Shown here: piece by piece, positions 53,486 to 62,068 of the stretch
How positions within the stretch are numbered: position 1 is the first letter of the stretch
Layout of the letters: each line of letters opens with the position of its first letter
NCBI GenBank assembly: GCA_963782445.1
Contig: CAWAJM010000001.1
Location: forward strand, 1,674,001 to 1,738,000
DNA: 64,000 nucleotides
Direction: 5' to 3'
From: ZC4RG20 sp963782445
Lineage (GTDB): Bacteria > Pseudomonadota > Gammaproteobacteria > Steroidobacterales > Rariloculaceae
Notes under the pieces: model-generated
What the model saw: only the letters and a program-made list of their open reading frames with translations
Database searches by the model: none
What the model was told of the DNA's origin: nothing
Program-made: the position numbers and the translations under genes

Positions 53486-55146
53486 TCCCGTTCGCCTCAC
53501 AACGAGGTTTGGGGCAGGACCTCGCTTCGCACCTGCTCAACGAATACGACAACGAGCTCATGGACGTTGCCGAAGTGCGCGGGGCGGTCGCCCGTGATTT
53601 GCACGGCGCGTTCGCCGAATGGGAGGCGCAGGCGCACGGGCTGACCAAATGCAAGAATTACCTCTACAGCCTGTCGATTAATCCCGACCCGGCGCAGGGG
53701 CCGCTCAGCCGCGAGCAGTATCTTGAATATATCGACCGGGCCGAGGAGCGGCTCGGATTATCGGCCCAGCCGCGCGCCGTCGTCTTCCATATCAAGGACG
53801 GCCGCGAGCACTGCCATGTCGTCTGGTCGCGCATCAATCCGATCCAGGAAAAGGCCATCCACATGGCCTTCGATCACGACAAACTCATGATGGTCACAAG
53901 GGAGTTCGCCCGCGACCACGGGCTGCAATTACCCAAGGGGTATTTCAAGGAACAAGGCGCGGAGAAGACGTCGCAGGTCAGCCAGTATGAAAACGCCCTC
54001 AAGCGCCAGACCGGGCTGACAAGGAAAGACCATATCGCGAAGGTCACGGACATCTGGCGTTCCTGCGATAACGCCCATGCGTTCGTGAACGCGCTCGCAG
54101 AAAACGGCTACATGCTCGCGACCGGCAACCGGCCCTATGTGCTGGTCGATTTCTACGGCGGGATGCACGCGCTGCCACGCCTGATCGATGACAAGACCGT
54201 CCGGCAAAAAGACATCGAGGCTTTCCTGGAACAGGATTTCCCGAAAGAGTCCTTGCCCACCGTCGAGGAAGCCAGGGCCCTCATCGCCGATCACCGCAAG
54301 CTCGTCGGCGCGCACGTCAAATCAGAACAGCGCGAGCTCGAAATCGCCAAGCTCAAACGCGCCCAGGAAAAGCGCCGCGGGGCGCAGGAAAAGGAAGCCG
54401 CTGATCTCCGGCAGCAGCAGCACAAAGACAGGACGCGGCTCGAGCGGCAGCACCGCACGCAGCGCGATACGCAACGAAGCGAATATCTCGATAAGATTCG
54501 TGAAATCCGGCGCGAACGCGCGCGCAATAAGCCCACCGGCCTTGCCGCCTTTTTAGGGCGCGTAACCGGCGTCGCGCTGATCCGCCGTAAGCTCCAAAAG
54601 CGCGAAGACAAGAAACGCCTGCAAAGCTTTCAGAACGCGCGCGAATCCCTGAAAGACGATCAGCGTGACGAGCGCCTTGCGCTCCAGCGCGCCCAGGAAA
54701 TGGAAGCCCTTTCGATGAACCGACAGATCGCCCGGCTCGCCCAGGTCGATGCCAAGGAAATCAAATCCCTTAACGAAGTGCTGACCAAAGAAGTGCGCGT
54801 TGGCGCGCGCGGCCCGCGCAACCAGATGCCCTCGCTTGGCAAGGATCTGCGCCCGCGCGGGCGCAGGGCCGCGCCGCACAAATCCAAGCACCGGCATTAC
54901 AAGCCGCTGACGGCGAAAGACGCCGAGCAGGCGGACGAGCTCGAGCAGGGCTTTGGGCGCGCCGTCGCCGGCAAGACGCGGACGAACCATGTGGACTTGG
55001 AGGGCGAATTCTCGCGGGCGGCGTCTGACGAGAAAGGCGAAGGCAAGCACGGTTCTTCCGAAGGCCCGAAACCGGCAGCGGAAAACAGAATCCGGCGCTA
55101 CGGGCGCAAGCGAAAGAGAGGGAAGGATTTGGGTCGCGGGCGGTAA
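53482..55146 (+). CDS. mobA: Relaxase/mobilization nuclease (MobA/VirD2 type)
   Basis: 554 residues. N-terminal relaxase domain (about 1-200) with the metal-site motif HIKDGREHCH (His103, 110, 112) and following VVWSRINP. It nicks oriT and is carried into the recipient. From about 270 to 430 lies a highly charged coiled coil (KLKRAQEKRRGAQEKEAADLRQ and more), and the C-terminal 100 residues are basic and low-complexity. MOBP-like family, as inferred from the motif pattern. Followed by a terminator. Confidence 0.9.
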   Translation: MIPFASQRGLGQDLASHLLNEYDNELMDVAEVRGAVARDLHGAFAEWEAQAHGLTKCKNYLYSLSINPDPAQGPLSREQYLEYIDRAEERLGLSAQPRAVVFHIKDGREHCHVVWSRINPIQEKAIHMAFDHDKLMMVTREFARDHGLQLPKGYFKEQGAEKTSQVSQYENALKRQTGLTRKDHIAKVTDIWRSCDNAHAFVNALAENGYMLATGNRPYVLVDFYGGMHALPRLIDDKTVRQKDIEAFLEQDFPKESLPTVEEARALIADHRKLVGAHVKSEQRELEIAKLKRAQEKRRGAQEKEAADLRQQQHKDRTRLERQHRTQRDTQRSEYLDKIREIRRERARNKPTGLAAFLGRVTGVALIRRKLQKREDKKRLQSFQNARESLKDDQRDERLALQRAQEMEALSMNRQIARLAQVDAKEIKSLNEVLTKEVRVGARGPRNQMPSLGKDLRPRGRRAAPHKSKHRHYKPLTAKDAEQADELEQGFGRAVAGKTRTNHVDLEGEFSRAASDEKGEGKHGSSEGPKPAAENRIRRYGRKRKRGKDLGRGR

Positions 55147-55231
55147 ATGGTCGATCAACAACGTCCCAAAAGCATACCTCGATTGTTTGCCGTTCTAGCC
55201 AGTGAATGCGCAGAGGCGCGCCACGCTATTG

Positions 55232-55266
55232 AAAGCCCCGACCCAGAAAAACGGGCCGGGGCTTTT
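55232..55266 (+). terminator. Terminator after the relaxase gene
   Basis: AAAGCCCCG (55232-55240) pairs with CGGGGCTTT (55257-55265), with CCC/GGG inside, and ends in TTTT. Rest of the gap 55147-55566 has a repeated block at 55381 and no gene. Confidence 0.75.
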
Positions 55267-55380
55267 GTGATTGGATGTAGCACACACGAAAAACGTCCTA
55301 CCCGTCTACTAATACGGCTTTACTCAACCAAAAGCAAAGAAAATCCAGGGAATCGTCCGCGCTCAGCGGTTCCCAGATAG

Positions 55381-55422
55381 CTGTGACCAATTTGTCGCAT
55401 ACAGGTGTGGCCAAATTGTCAC
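55381..55422. promoter_or_regulatory. Tandem near-repeat upstream of the porin
   Basis: CTGTGACCAATTTGTCGC (55381-55398) and GTGTGGCCAAATTGTCAC (55405-55422), 14 of 18 identical, 24 bases apart. Candidate regulator sites about 150 bases before the porin start. Confidence 0.4.
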
Positions 55423-55566
55423 GTAAAAAAACTAAAAAACCGAATCCGCCACTTCCTGATTGTTCCTCGCCCCGACCTTCTCTATATCTGGAAAGGAAGT
55501 CGCAATTCTGCGGCTTTATCACATCAGTGATTGGATGAACTTCTCATCAATACATGGAGGTATGAA

Positions 55567-56952
55567 ATGAGAAAACTATTACTTGGAACGGCTGCTGTAG
55601 CTTTGGGCATGACCTTCGCGGTCGGCTCGGCAAACGCGCAAGTCAAACTTGACGTTGGCGGCCACACGAAACTCTACGGTTCCTGGCTCGATCAGGATAC
55701 CCGTAGCGATGACACGGCAACAGCCGGCGATCAAAGCCTGGAAGAACGCAGCCTCGATATCCTGCGGGAAACCGAACTGCACTTCTCCGGTGAAACCACG
55801 CTGGATAATGGCCTGACGGTCGGCGCGCACATCGAAGTTGATGTGGACGGCACTGACAGCTCCTTTGCTGGTAATGATGCTGAAGAAGCCTATGCTTACT
55901 TCTCCGGCGCCTGGGGCCGCGTAAATCTGGGTCGTGAAGACGGCGCAGCTTACCTGCTGCAGGTTTCCGCACCGTCGGCTGACTCCAACTCTGATGGTAT
56001 CCGTCAATGGGTCGCACCGGTCAATTACACCCTCCTTCAGAACCTGGCCGGTGACGGTATCGTTGATAGCGTCGACCTTGACGGTATTTTCAATACTGGT
56101 CTTGCTGGCCTTCTTGCTGCTGGTGGGATCGTCAACGACGTTGACGGCAACGATGCCCTGACGGTGGGCGCAGCTGGTGATGTTCTGTTCAACGCCGATG
56201 CAACCGGTGCTCTGACCGCCAACACACGCTTCGACTACGATCAGGCCGTGTCAGGCTACAGCGACAAGCTGACCTACATGACCCCGGTCTTTAACGGCTT
56301 CCAGGCTGGCGTTTCTTACACGCCTGAGTTTGGTGCATCCCGTGACTTCGGTAATAACGATGACGATGATATTGTCGGTACCGCGGATGACGGCGAATAT
56401 GGCGATATCTGGGATCTGGCCGCGCGTTACGAAGGCCAGTTCGACCAGGTCGGCGTTGCTCTCGGCGGCGGCTGGACCCATGCCGAACTGGAAAGTGGTG
56501 ATGGTGATGTGCTCCTGTATCGAAGCGCTACCACTGTTGGTGGTGCTGCTGGCTTCCGGGCCGGTGACATTGCTGTTGCCACGCTTGACGACCGTGAAGC
56601 CTGGAATGTCGGCATCGACTTCGACTGGAAAGCATTCGGTCTTGGCGGTTCCTACTCCGAAGATGATAACGGCGTCAGCGGCGACAACTTCCAGACGGAA
56701 ACCTGGGTTGTGGGTCTTGACTACACCACGGGGCCGTTCAAACTTGGCGGCAGTTACTATGACGTTAACCAGAATGTTGGTGACGACAGCGTGGACGTTA
56801 ATCGCTGGACAGGTGGTGTTGTATACACCTACGGCCCGGGCATGACCTTCCGCGGCAGTGTCAGCTGGATCGATCATGATGAAGATGTGGGCACCGGCAA
56901 CACCAGTGCGGACGCTACAAGCGTTCTGCTCGGCACCCAAATCAACTTCTAA
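55567..56952 (+). CDS. Outer-membrane porin
   Basis: 461 residues from ATG 55567 (TGGAGG upstream). Signal peptide MRKLLLGTAAVALGMTFAVG with cleavage after SANA. The mature start QVKLDVGGHTKLYGSW and the regular strand-turn pattern, with acidic turns and ending LLGTQINF (terminal Phe), fit 16-strand porins; the closest I recall are alphaproteobacterial. Codon use is less GC-extreme than in neighbouring genes. An outer-membrane channel as element cargo is unusual; it could bring nutrient entry or alter phage adsorption. Confidence 0.85.
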   Translation: MRKLLLGTAAVALGMTFAVGSANAQVKLDVGGHTKLYGSWLDQDTRSDDTATAGDQSLEERSLDILRETELHFSGETTLDNGLTVGAHIEVDVDGTDSSFAGNDAEEAYAYFSGAWGRVNLGREDGAAYLLQVSAPSADSNSDGIRQWVAPVNYTLLQNLAGDGIVDSVDLDGIFNTGLAGLLAAGGIVNDVDGNDALTVGAAGDVLFNADATGALTANTRFDYDQAVSGYSDKLTYMTPVFNGFQAGVSYTPEFGASRDFGNNDDDDIVGTADDGEYGDIWDLAARYEGQFDQVGVALGGGWTHAELESGDGDVLLYRSATTVGGAAGFRAGDIAVATLDDREAWNVGIDFDWKAFGLGGSYSEDDNGVSGDNFQTETWVVGLDYTTGPFKLGGSYYDVNQNVGDDSVDVNRWTGGVVYTYGPGMTFRGSVSWIDHDEDVGTGNTSADATSVLLGTQINF

Positions 56953-56975
56953 TTTTGGAAGTTTACGAATCTCAC

Positions 56976-57008
56976 AGAGGGCCACATCGCGTGGCCCTCT
57001 TTCTCTTT
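56976..57008 (+). terminator. Terminator of the porin gene
   Basis: 10-bp stem AGAGGGCCAC / GTGGCCCTCT (56976-56985, 56991-57000), loop ATCGC, then TTCTCTTTTT. Confidence 0.85.
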
Positions 57009-57023
57009 TTGAAAGGCACCGGA

Positions 57024-57584
57024 TTGCCGGAAGAAAAAATCACGCTAATAAACCGGGCAAAGCGCCGCAAGTATCTTACGGCCGCAGAGCAACAAGCCTT
57101 CCTGGCCGCGGCTCACGATACCGCCGCGCGTGAGAGAACCTTCTGTATCGTCCTGACATACACGGGCGCTCAGGTCATGGAAGCCATAGGATTGACAGCG
57201 GAGGATATCGATTTGGCGGGAGAATCAATCTTCTTCGGCAAGCGGCAGGGGCATGAACGGGCAGTACCAGTCCCCTCGCACGTTGTTCAAACCCTTGACG
57301 TCATTCACGGTCTCCGCAGAGCCCAGGAACAGGGTGGTGGGGGTCGATCACCGCGCTTGTGGCCGGTTGATCGCACGACCGCATCTCGTTGGGTAAGCCG
57401 CGTAATGAAGCAAGCAAAAATCCACGGGCCGCAGGCCGGGCCTCGGGGCCTACGTTATGGGTTTATGGTGGCCAAACTCCAGGAAGGCTTTCCTCCGCAG
57501 ACCGTGCACCAGTGGATGGGAAACAAGGTGACGATAAGTACAGAGATCTGCAACGAGGCGCTAAGAGGAAAAGAGCGCCCCTAG
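57024..57584 (+). CDS. Degenerate tyrosine recombinase, catalytic residues lost
   Basis: 186 residues from TTG 57024, just past the porin terminator. It is a catalytic-domain-only integrase: LTAAEQQAFLAAA, YTGAQVMEAIGLTAEDIDL, VPVPSHVVQTLDVIHGLR, GPRGLRYGFMVAKLQEGFP and WMGNKVTISTEIC. Compared with normal relatives (TGxRxSEAL, KGLRHGF, WLGHxxLxTTxIY) the first Arg is Gln50, the second-box His is Tyr145, the third His is Asn167 and the nucleophile Tyr is Cys176; Arg144 remains. It cannot cut DNA as a standard tyrosine recombinase. It could be a DNA-binding regulator or a decaying gene. Confidence 0.8.
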   Translation: MPEEKITLINRAKRRKYLTAAEQQAFLAAAHDTAARERTFCIVLTYTGAQVMEAIGLTAEDIDLAGESIFFGKRQGHERAVPVPSHVVQTLDVIHGLRRAQEQGGGGRSPRLWPVDRTTASRWVSRVMKQAKIHGPQAGPRGLRYGFMVAKLQEGFPPQTVHQWMGNKVTISTEICNEALRGKERP

Positions 57585-57778
57585 CGGGCTGGAAATACTT
57601 CACTCGAAAGCCCAGTTCTATAGGTTTTATGATGGAAAGAGAAGCTCTTAGAGCGCAGATACAGTGATGGAAGGAAGGCTTAAATGCGATGGATCACGCA
57701 CGCGCTCGTTCTTGTTGCGGTTTCTATGCTTTCACCGCCACGAGCATACGCAGACCGTAGCGAGAATGATTATCCGAT

Positions 57779-59272
57779 ATGCCAAGAGTGTCATTTAACG
57801 ACGCCTACAAGGAATGGCGTAACCGCGCCCGCAGATACGATCCGCAGTCGATCGTGCATCAGGCGCTCCGTTTTCTTTGTGAGCCTCCGCTTGAGGATGA
57901 AGTTGCAGAACTGAGGAAAGCGCCCTGGCTCACTATGCTGATGGTCAAGTGGGTATGTCAGGATCGCTATCTCGACGGCAAGCCTGCGAGCGTCATCACA
58001 AGACCGCAACTCAATGACTTGCGCCAGAGGCTATGGAACGTTCCCGAGCGCGTTGATCGAGGCGAGCCCGGCACGATGCCGCTGCGGCTATTCATGCGGC
58101 AATTATTGCGCCCGCAGCTTGGATTTCAGCGGGGCATTACAAGGAGCTTCGTGCGCGAGGCGGTCCTGCTTGCCGAGCAGGGCGAGGACTACCCGCTTCG
58201 CGTACTATTCAAAGAGAAGACGGGGTTTGACGTTCTCGAATTCATTGACCTTTCGCTCGCAACGTTCGGCGCGGTCATGGATGGAAGCCGCAGAATTCTC
58301 GATAGCTACTTCGCTCCGCTTCTCTCCTGTTATTCGCAGGGGGCTATTTCGTCCTACCAGTCCGCCATAGCCCGGACCTTCCCCGAACTCGTCTTCTTCT
58401 GCCGCGCCCTGCCGAACGCCGACCGGAAGGTCGCATCGGAATATTTCGAGTTTCCCGTCCTGACCCGCTATCCGTTCTTACGATCTGGCAACGCGATGAT
58501 TTGCTGGCATCCGACGGTGTTCTTTCGCGGTCTGGAAGGCTTCGTGCATTCGGTGCTGAGCGAGGCCGGGCAGGGCTATATTGACCGGTTTAGCCGCCTC
58601 TTCGAGCGGCACGTTGTTGCCGAGGCGCGAAGGGTACCAACGCGCTTTATCGGCGAGGATGAGCTCCGCAGCTACATTGCCCCCGACACGCAGGTTCCGG
58701 ATGGCTTGCTGTCCTTCCCCGAATGCAACGTCTTCATTGAATCCAAGGCAGGATTGTTTAATGAGTCCGTGATGACTGTGGGAAACAGTGAACTTTTCGC
58801 GCACAAGACGCGGGCCGTAACGGGCGCAGTGGGGCAGGCCTGGGCGACAGCCGTATCCTTGCGCGAGCAATGCCGCGCTCCCGCCGACGTGCTGAGCGCC
58901 GAGACAGATTATCTGCTCATCATTACCAACAAGGAGCTTGGCACAAGCAGGGGCAGTTCATTCGCCTCTATATACCCGGAAGGAACGCTGGACTACCCAA
59001 GCGCCGATGCCGAGCGTTTGCTACCGCTTGGCCGCGTCTACGTTCTCACAATTGAGGATTTCGAGCGCTTCGCCAGCGCAGCCGGCAAGGGCCAGATCGA
59101 CGTGCCCGCCTTTCTTGCTGCGTGCGTGAATGACGACGATGCACCGGAGACGATGGTCATGCTTTTCGAGCAGCACTTGCAAAGGCGAAAGGTGCTCATG
59201 GCGTTTTCCGAACCGGTTGAGAAGGCCATCGACGCAAGCTCTGCCCGGCTCGAAAGGGCGCTCAAGGCCTAG
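57779..59272 (+). CDS. Unknown protein with PD-(D/E)XK-like motif, candidate defence gene
   Basis: 497 residues, ATG 57779. The N-terminal 280 residues are helical and of unknown family. Then comes IAPDTQVPDGLLSFPECNVFIESKAGLF, the order of a PD-(D/E)XK nuclease (Asp about 308; Glu-Ser-Lys about 320-322), followed by ELFAHKTRAVTGAVGQAWATAV with a conserved-looking Gln. It is the last gene of the element, next to attR, a slot where defence cargo is common. A short overlapping upstream frame with a signal peptide is likely a decayed gene start. Confidence 0.7.
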   Translation: MPRVSFNDAYKEWRNRARRYDPQSIVHQALRFLCEPPLEDEVAELRKAPWLTMLMVKWVCQDRYLDGKPASVITRPQLNDLRQRLWNVPERVDRGEPGTMPLRLFMRQLLRPQLGFQRGITRSFVREAVLLAEQGEDYPLRVLFKEKTGFDVLEFIDLSLATFGAVMDGSRRILDSYFAPLLSCYSQGAISSYQSAIARTFPELVFFCRALPNADRKVASEYFEFPVLTRYPFLRSGNAMICWHPTVFFRGLEGFVHSVLSEAGQGYIDRFSRLFERHVVAEARRVPTRFIGEDELRSYIAPDTQVPDGLLSFPECNVFIESKAGLFNESVMTVGNSELFAHKTRAVTGAVGQAWATAVSLREQCRAPADVLSAETDYLLIITNKELGTSRGSSFASIYPEGTLDYPSADAERLLPLGRVYVLTIEDFERFASAAGKGQIDVPAFLAACVNDDDAPETMVMLFEQHLQRRKVLMAFSEPVEKAIDASSARLERALKA

Positions 59273-59313
59273 ATACCCGGCCTCAGCGCAGTTCCAGGCC
59301 GGTGGCCGAGACA

Positions 59314-59347
59314 AGTGGCGAGCAATCAAATCCAGCCCCCGCTACCA
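59314..59347 (+). repeat. attR: right attachment site of the element
   Basis: Bases 59329-59347 repeat the tRNA-fMet end (one mismatch, T to A), and 59314-59326 are the exact reverse complement of 2761-2773. See attL. Chromosomal sequence resumes to the right. Confidence 0.8.
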
Positions 59348-59371
59348 ACTACCCTCAGAATCAATAGCATA

Positions 59372-60075
59372 GAAGACCTTTTCAAGGGTCCCCATCTCCA
59401 GCCCGACACAGTCTTGCCGCCTCCCGTTCGGCGTTGCGCCGAGCGAAGCGGCCGAAGCCGAACTCTGACCAGCCGGCGCGGCACGTCTGCGGTCTCGGCG
59501 ACGCGCGAGCGCGTCTGTCCGTGAACTTCTTCGGCACACCCGCCTATCGTTTGGCGGATTTTGGCCGCTACAAGCAGGATCTCATTGTCGGCGCCAGCTT
59601 TTCGCTGTCCGCGCCAACGGGCCAGTACGATGGGAGCCGGCTGGTCAACATCGGCACGAATCGCTGGGCCGCGAAGGTCGAGATCGGTCTGTCCAAGGTC
59701 GTGATGCGGTGGATCCTGGAGCTCGCCGCGGCCGGCACGTTCTTTGTCGACAACAACGAATTCTTCGGTGGCGTGACGCGAGCTCAGAATCCGATCGAGG
59801 CACTCCAAACTCACGCCATTCGGAGCTTCAGTGGAGGCGCATGGCTTGCGGTCGGCAGCACCTACTACCGAGGCGGCAATACGATGACCGGCGGCGCGGC
59901 GAATGCAAACCGGCAAGACAATTCGAGACTGGGCATCACGCTGTCGTTGCCCGTCAACGGCAGACACTCCATCGAGCTCTACGCGAGCTCCGGCATATCC
60001 ACTCGGTCCGGCACCGACGACGATGTCGTCGGCGTCGCGTGGCAGGTCAGCTGGGGCGGCGGTTTGGGGCGGTAG
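59372..60075 (+). pseudogene. 5'-truncated outer-membrane protein of the phenol-degradation MetA type
   Basis: Open frame without a normal start. Recognisable homology begins near 59494 with GLGDARARLSVNFFGTPA and continues DLIVGASFSLSAPTGQYD, WILELAAAGTFFVDNNEFF and GNTMTGGAANANRQDNSR to the end: the C-terminal two-thirds of the MetA-pathway outer-membrane channel family (PF13557 type). The signal peptide and first 80-100 residues are missing. The gene was probably cut at the element insertion or is an older remnant beside the tRNA. Confidence 0.72.
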
Positions 60076-60110
60076 ACCGGTTCCGACCGAAATCGACAGG
60101 AGACATCCCA

Positions 60111-60725
60111 ATGACGAACGAAGACACGACGAGGCCCCGCCGAACGCTGCGCGTGGGCGCGACGCGCGCGATGAGCGCGCTCAGGGCAAGGGTCGGCCGC
60201 CTGTCGTCCGCGATCATGATCAAGGCAACGCTAATCGGCGTCGTGGGTATCTGCATGCTGGTCTGGCCCATTGCGTCCCTGCGATTTCTCATTCTCGCCA
60301 TCGCCGCCTTACTCATTGCCGACGGTATCGCGGGCGTGTTCGGGTCGCTGCAAGCCAACCAGCGTAGGGGCTACCTCGGACAGAGCATCCTGAGCCTGGT
60401 CGTCGGGGCAATACTGCTTTTCTGGCCCGACGTCACGATGCGGCTACTGATGCGGCTCATGGGTGTCTGGGGCTTTCTGCACGGAGCGGCTTTGCTCTGG
60501 TCTCTCAGAGAGATGCCGAACGACGAGGCGTTTCGCTCTCCGCAGCGTGCGGTCGCAATCGTTGTGGCGGCGATCGGTGCGGTATTGCTTTATTTGCCTA
60601 ACGTCGGCGCAGTGACCTTGTCCTGGGCCGTCGGGATCGCAGCGCTGCTCATTGCCGCCGCGCTGTTCTGGCTGGTGCGGCGAATGAAGGGCCTTGGACG
60701 GCATATGGCGGCAGGGGCCGCTTGA
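60111..60725 (+). CDS. DUF308/HdeD-like membrane protein
   Basis: 204 residues, ATG after GACAGGAGACATCCCA. Six membrane helices in three pairs (IMIKATLIGVVGICMLVWPI, LLIADGIAGVF, SILSLVVGAILLFWPDV and others), each pair ending with WP as in the HdeD acid-stress family. Short basic N-terminus. Chromosomal flank gene. Confidence 0.85.
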   Translation: MTNEDTTRPRRTLRVGATRAMSALRARVGRLSSAIMIKATLIGVVGICMLVWPIASLRFLILAIAALLIADGIAGVFGSLQANQRRGYLGQSILSLVVGAILLFWPDVTMRLLMRLMGVWGFLHGAALLWSLREMPNDEAFRSPQRAVAIVVAAIGAVLLYLPNVGAVTLSWAVGIAALLIAAALFWLVRRMKGLGRHMAAGAA

Positions 60726-61195
60726 TATCGACTCGTTTGCTATCGAGAGCGACGTCCAGGTCAAATAGCGGTAGTACTCGATGCCTTCGTCGCTGCACCG
60801 AGCATTCGCGCAACTGAGATAGGGCGCTGCGCTCGGGCCAAAAGCGGCCCATCGCGGTACCGGTTGGATGCGGAGCCCTCCGCGGAGGGCCGGAGCGGCC
60901 CGACGGAATCCCCGACGAGCGTACGCGAGTCGCCGGCCGAATAACGGATCGTGAAATGGGCTCGGGCCCCTGCCGGCCGGACGGGCACCCCCCCGGTTCA
61001 ATCGCTTGCCGGCCGCGCGCCTGCTTCTCCACCGAATGGGCTTATGAGCAATTGACGCGTTTCCTATACGCGTTCCGATTCGGCTTGCCGGCCTTGATGT
61101 AGCCGCGAGCATTTGCGGGTTCTACCGATAGAGAAGACGGTTGAAGACTGCTGTCATTGCTGCGTCCGCACCAAATTCGTCGTGGTCGTCAGCTC
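60726..61195. other. 470-base gap without a supported gene
   Basis: No frame reads like a real protein on either strand. A perfect 16-base palindrome GCCCTCCGCGGAGGGC lies at 60875-60890. No convincing promoter was found for the exporter operon, which starts at 61196. Confidence 0.5.
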
Positions 61196-62068
61196 ATGAA
61201 CAAGCGCGTCTTGATGCTTCCTGTGTTGGCTGCTGTACTTGCCGGCGGCACGTGGTGGTGGTACCACAGGCCGCCGCCGGCCGACAGCGGCACGAAGCTG
61301 ATTGTTTATGGAAACGTCGATATCCGCGAAGTTAATTTGTCGTTCAACGGCAGCGAGCACGTGGGCGTGATGTACGTGGACGAAGGCGACATGGTGCAGC
61401 AGGGCCAATTGCTCGCCAAGTTGCACACGGAGCGGCTCGAGGCGGAACGAAACCGCGCGCAGGCGCAGTCGGCGGTATCCCGAGCCCGCGTCGTTGCCGC
61501 GCAGCTGACTTACCGACGGATTGAGAAGCTGACTCGGCGCAAGTTGGCTTCGCAGGAGGAGTTCGATGAGGCCGAGGCGAACTACAAAGCCGAGGTTGCA
61601 CAGGTCAACGCCGACGAGGCGGCGTTGGCGTTTGCCAACGAGGAGCTCAAGGATGCGGAACTCCATGCGCCTGCCAACGGGGTGATCCGCGAGCGCATTT
61701 TGGAGCCGGGTGACATGGCATCGCCGCTCACGCCCGTGTTCACACTGGCAATGACCGACCCGGTATGGGTGCGCGCTTACTTGCCGCAGACGGCGCTCGG
61801 TAAAGTCAGACCCGGCATGCGCGCCGCCATTACGACTGACAGCTTTCCGAACAAGACTTACTTGGGCTGGGTCGGCTACATATCGCCGTCGGCCGAATTC
61901 ACACCCAAGAATGTCGAAACGCCCGAGCTGCGTACTCGGCTCGTCTATCGCATGCGCGTGTTCGCCTGCAACCCGGAGGGCGAGCTGCGTCTAGGTATGC
62001 CGGCTACGGTGACGCTCGATCTGGACGACCGAGCCGTCCCTGGCCGCAACGTCTGCGACATCGAATGA
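61196..62068 (+). CDS. HlyD-family membrane fusion protein
   Basis: 290 residues from ATG 61196. Single N-terminal anchor (MNKRVLMLPVLAAVLAGGTW), lipoyl-like LIVYGNVDIREVNLSFNG and VDEGDMVQQGQLLAKL, helical hairpin, then ELHAPANGVI and a beta-barrel. YbhG-type periplasmic adaptor for the ABC transporter encoded next, with which it overlaps by ATGA. Confidence 0.9.
   Translation: MNKRVLMLPVLAAVLAGGTWWWYHRPPPADSGTKLIVYGNVDIREVNLSFNGSEHVGVMYVDEGDMVQQGQLLAKLHTERLEAERNRAQAQSAVSRARVVAAQLTYRRIEKLTRRKLASQEEFDEAEANYKAEVAQVNADEAALAFANEELKDAELHAPANGVIRERILEPGDMASPLTPVFTLAMTDPVWVRAYLPQTALGKVRPGMRAAITTDSFPNKTYLGWVGYISPSAEFTPKNVETPELRTRLVYRMRVFACNPEGELRLGMPATVTLDLDDRAVPGRNVCDIE

Larger units (their letters stand above)
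2751..59336. mobile_element. Integrative and mobilizable element in tRNA-fMet
   Basis: About 56.6 kb between the two attachment sites. It carries its own serine recombinase at the left edge, a relaxase with MobC, a VirD4/TraG-like coupling protein and an oriT-like region, with a large load of defence and accessory genes. No VirB/Tra mating-pair genes are visible, so transfer would need a helper conjugation system. No replication gene was recognised. Several internal features (a broken tyrosine integrase with an attP-like site, a degenerate second tyrosine recombinase, gene remnants) suggest a mosaic built by earlier insertions. Confidence 0.8.

Noticed and set aside
57684..57914. Short frame with a signal peptide (MRWITHALVLVAVSMLSPP) and a CQECH sequence resembling a haem-binding CxxCH
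   Set aside because: It is overlapped after 31 codons by the well-supported 497-residue gene and the downstream part reads as nonsense; at best a decayed gene start, and the CxxCH is probably chance.
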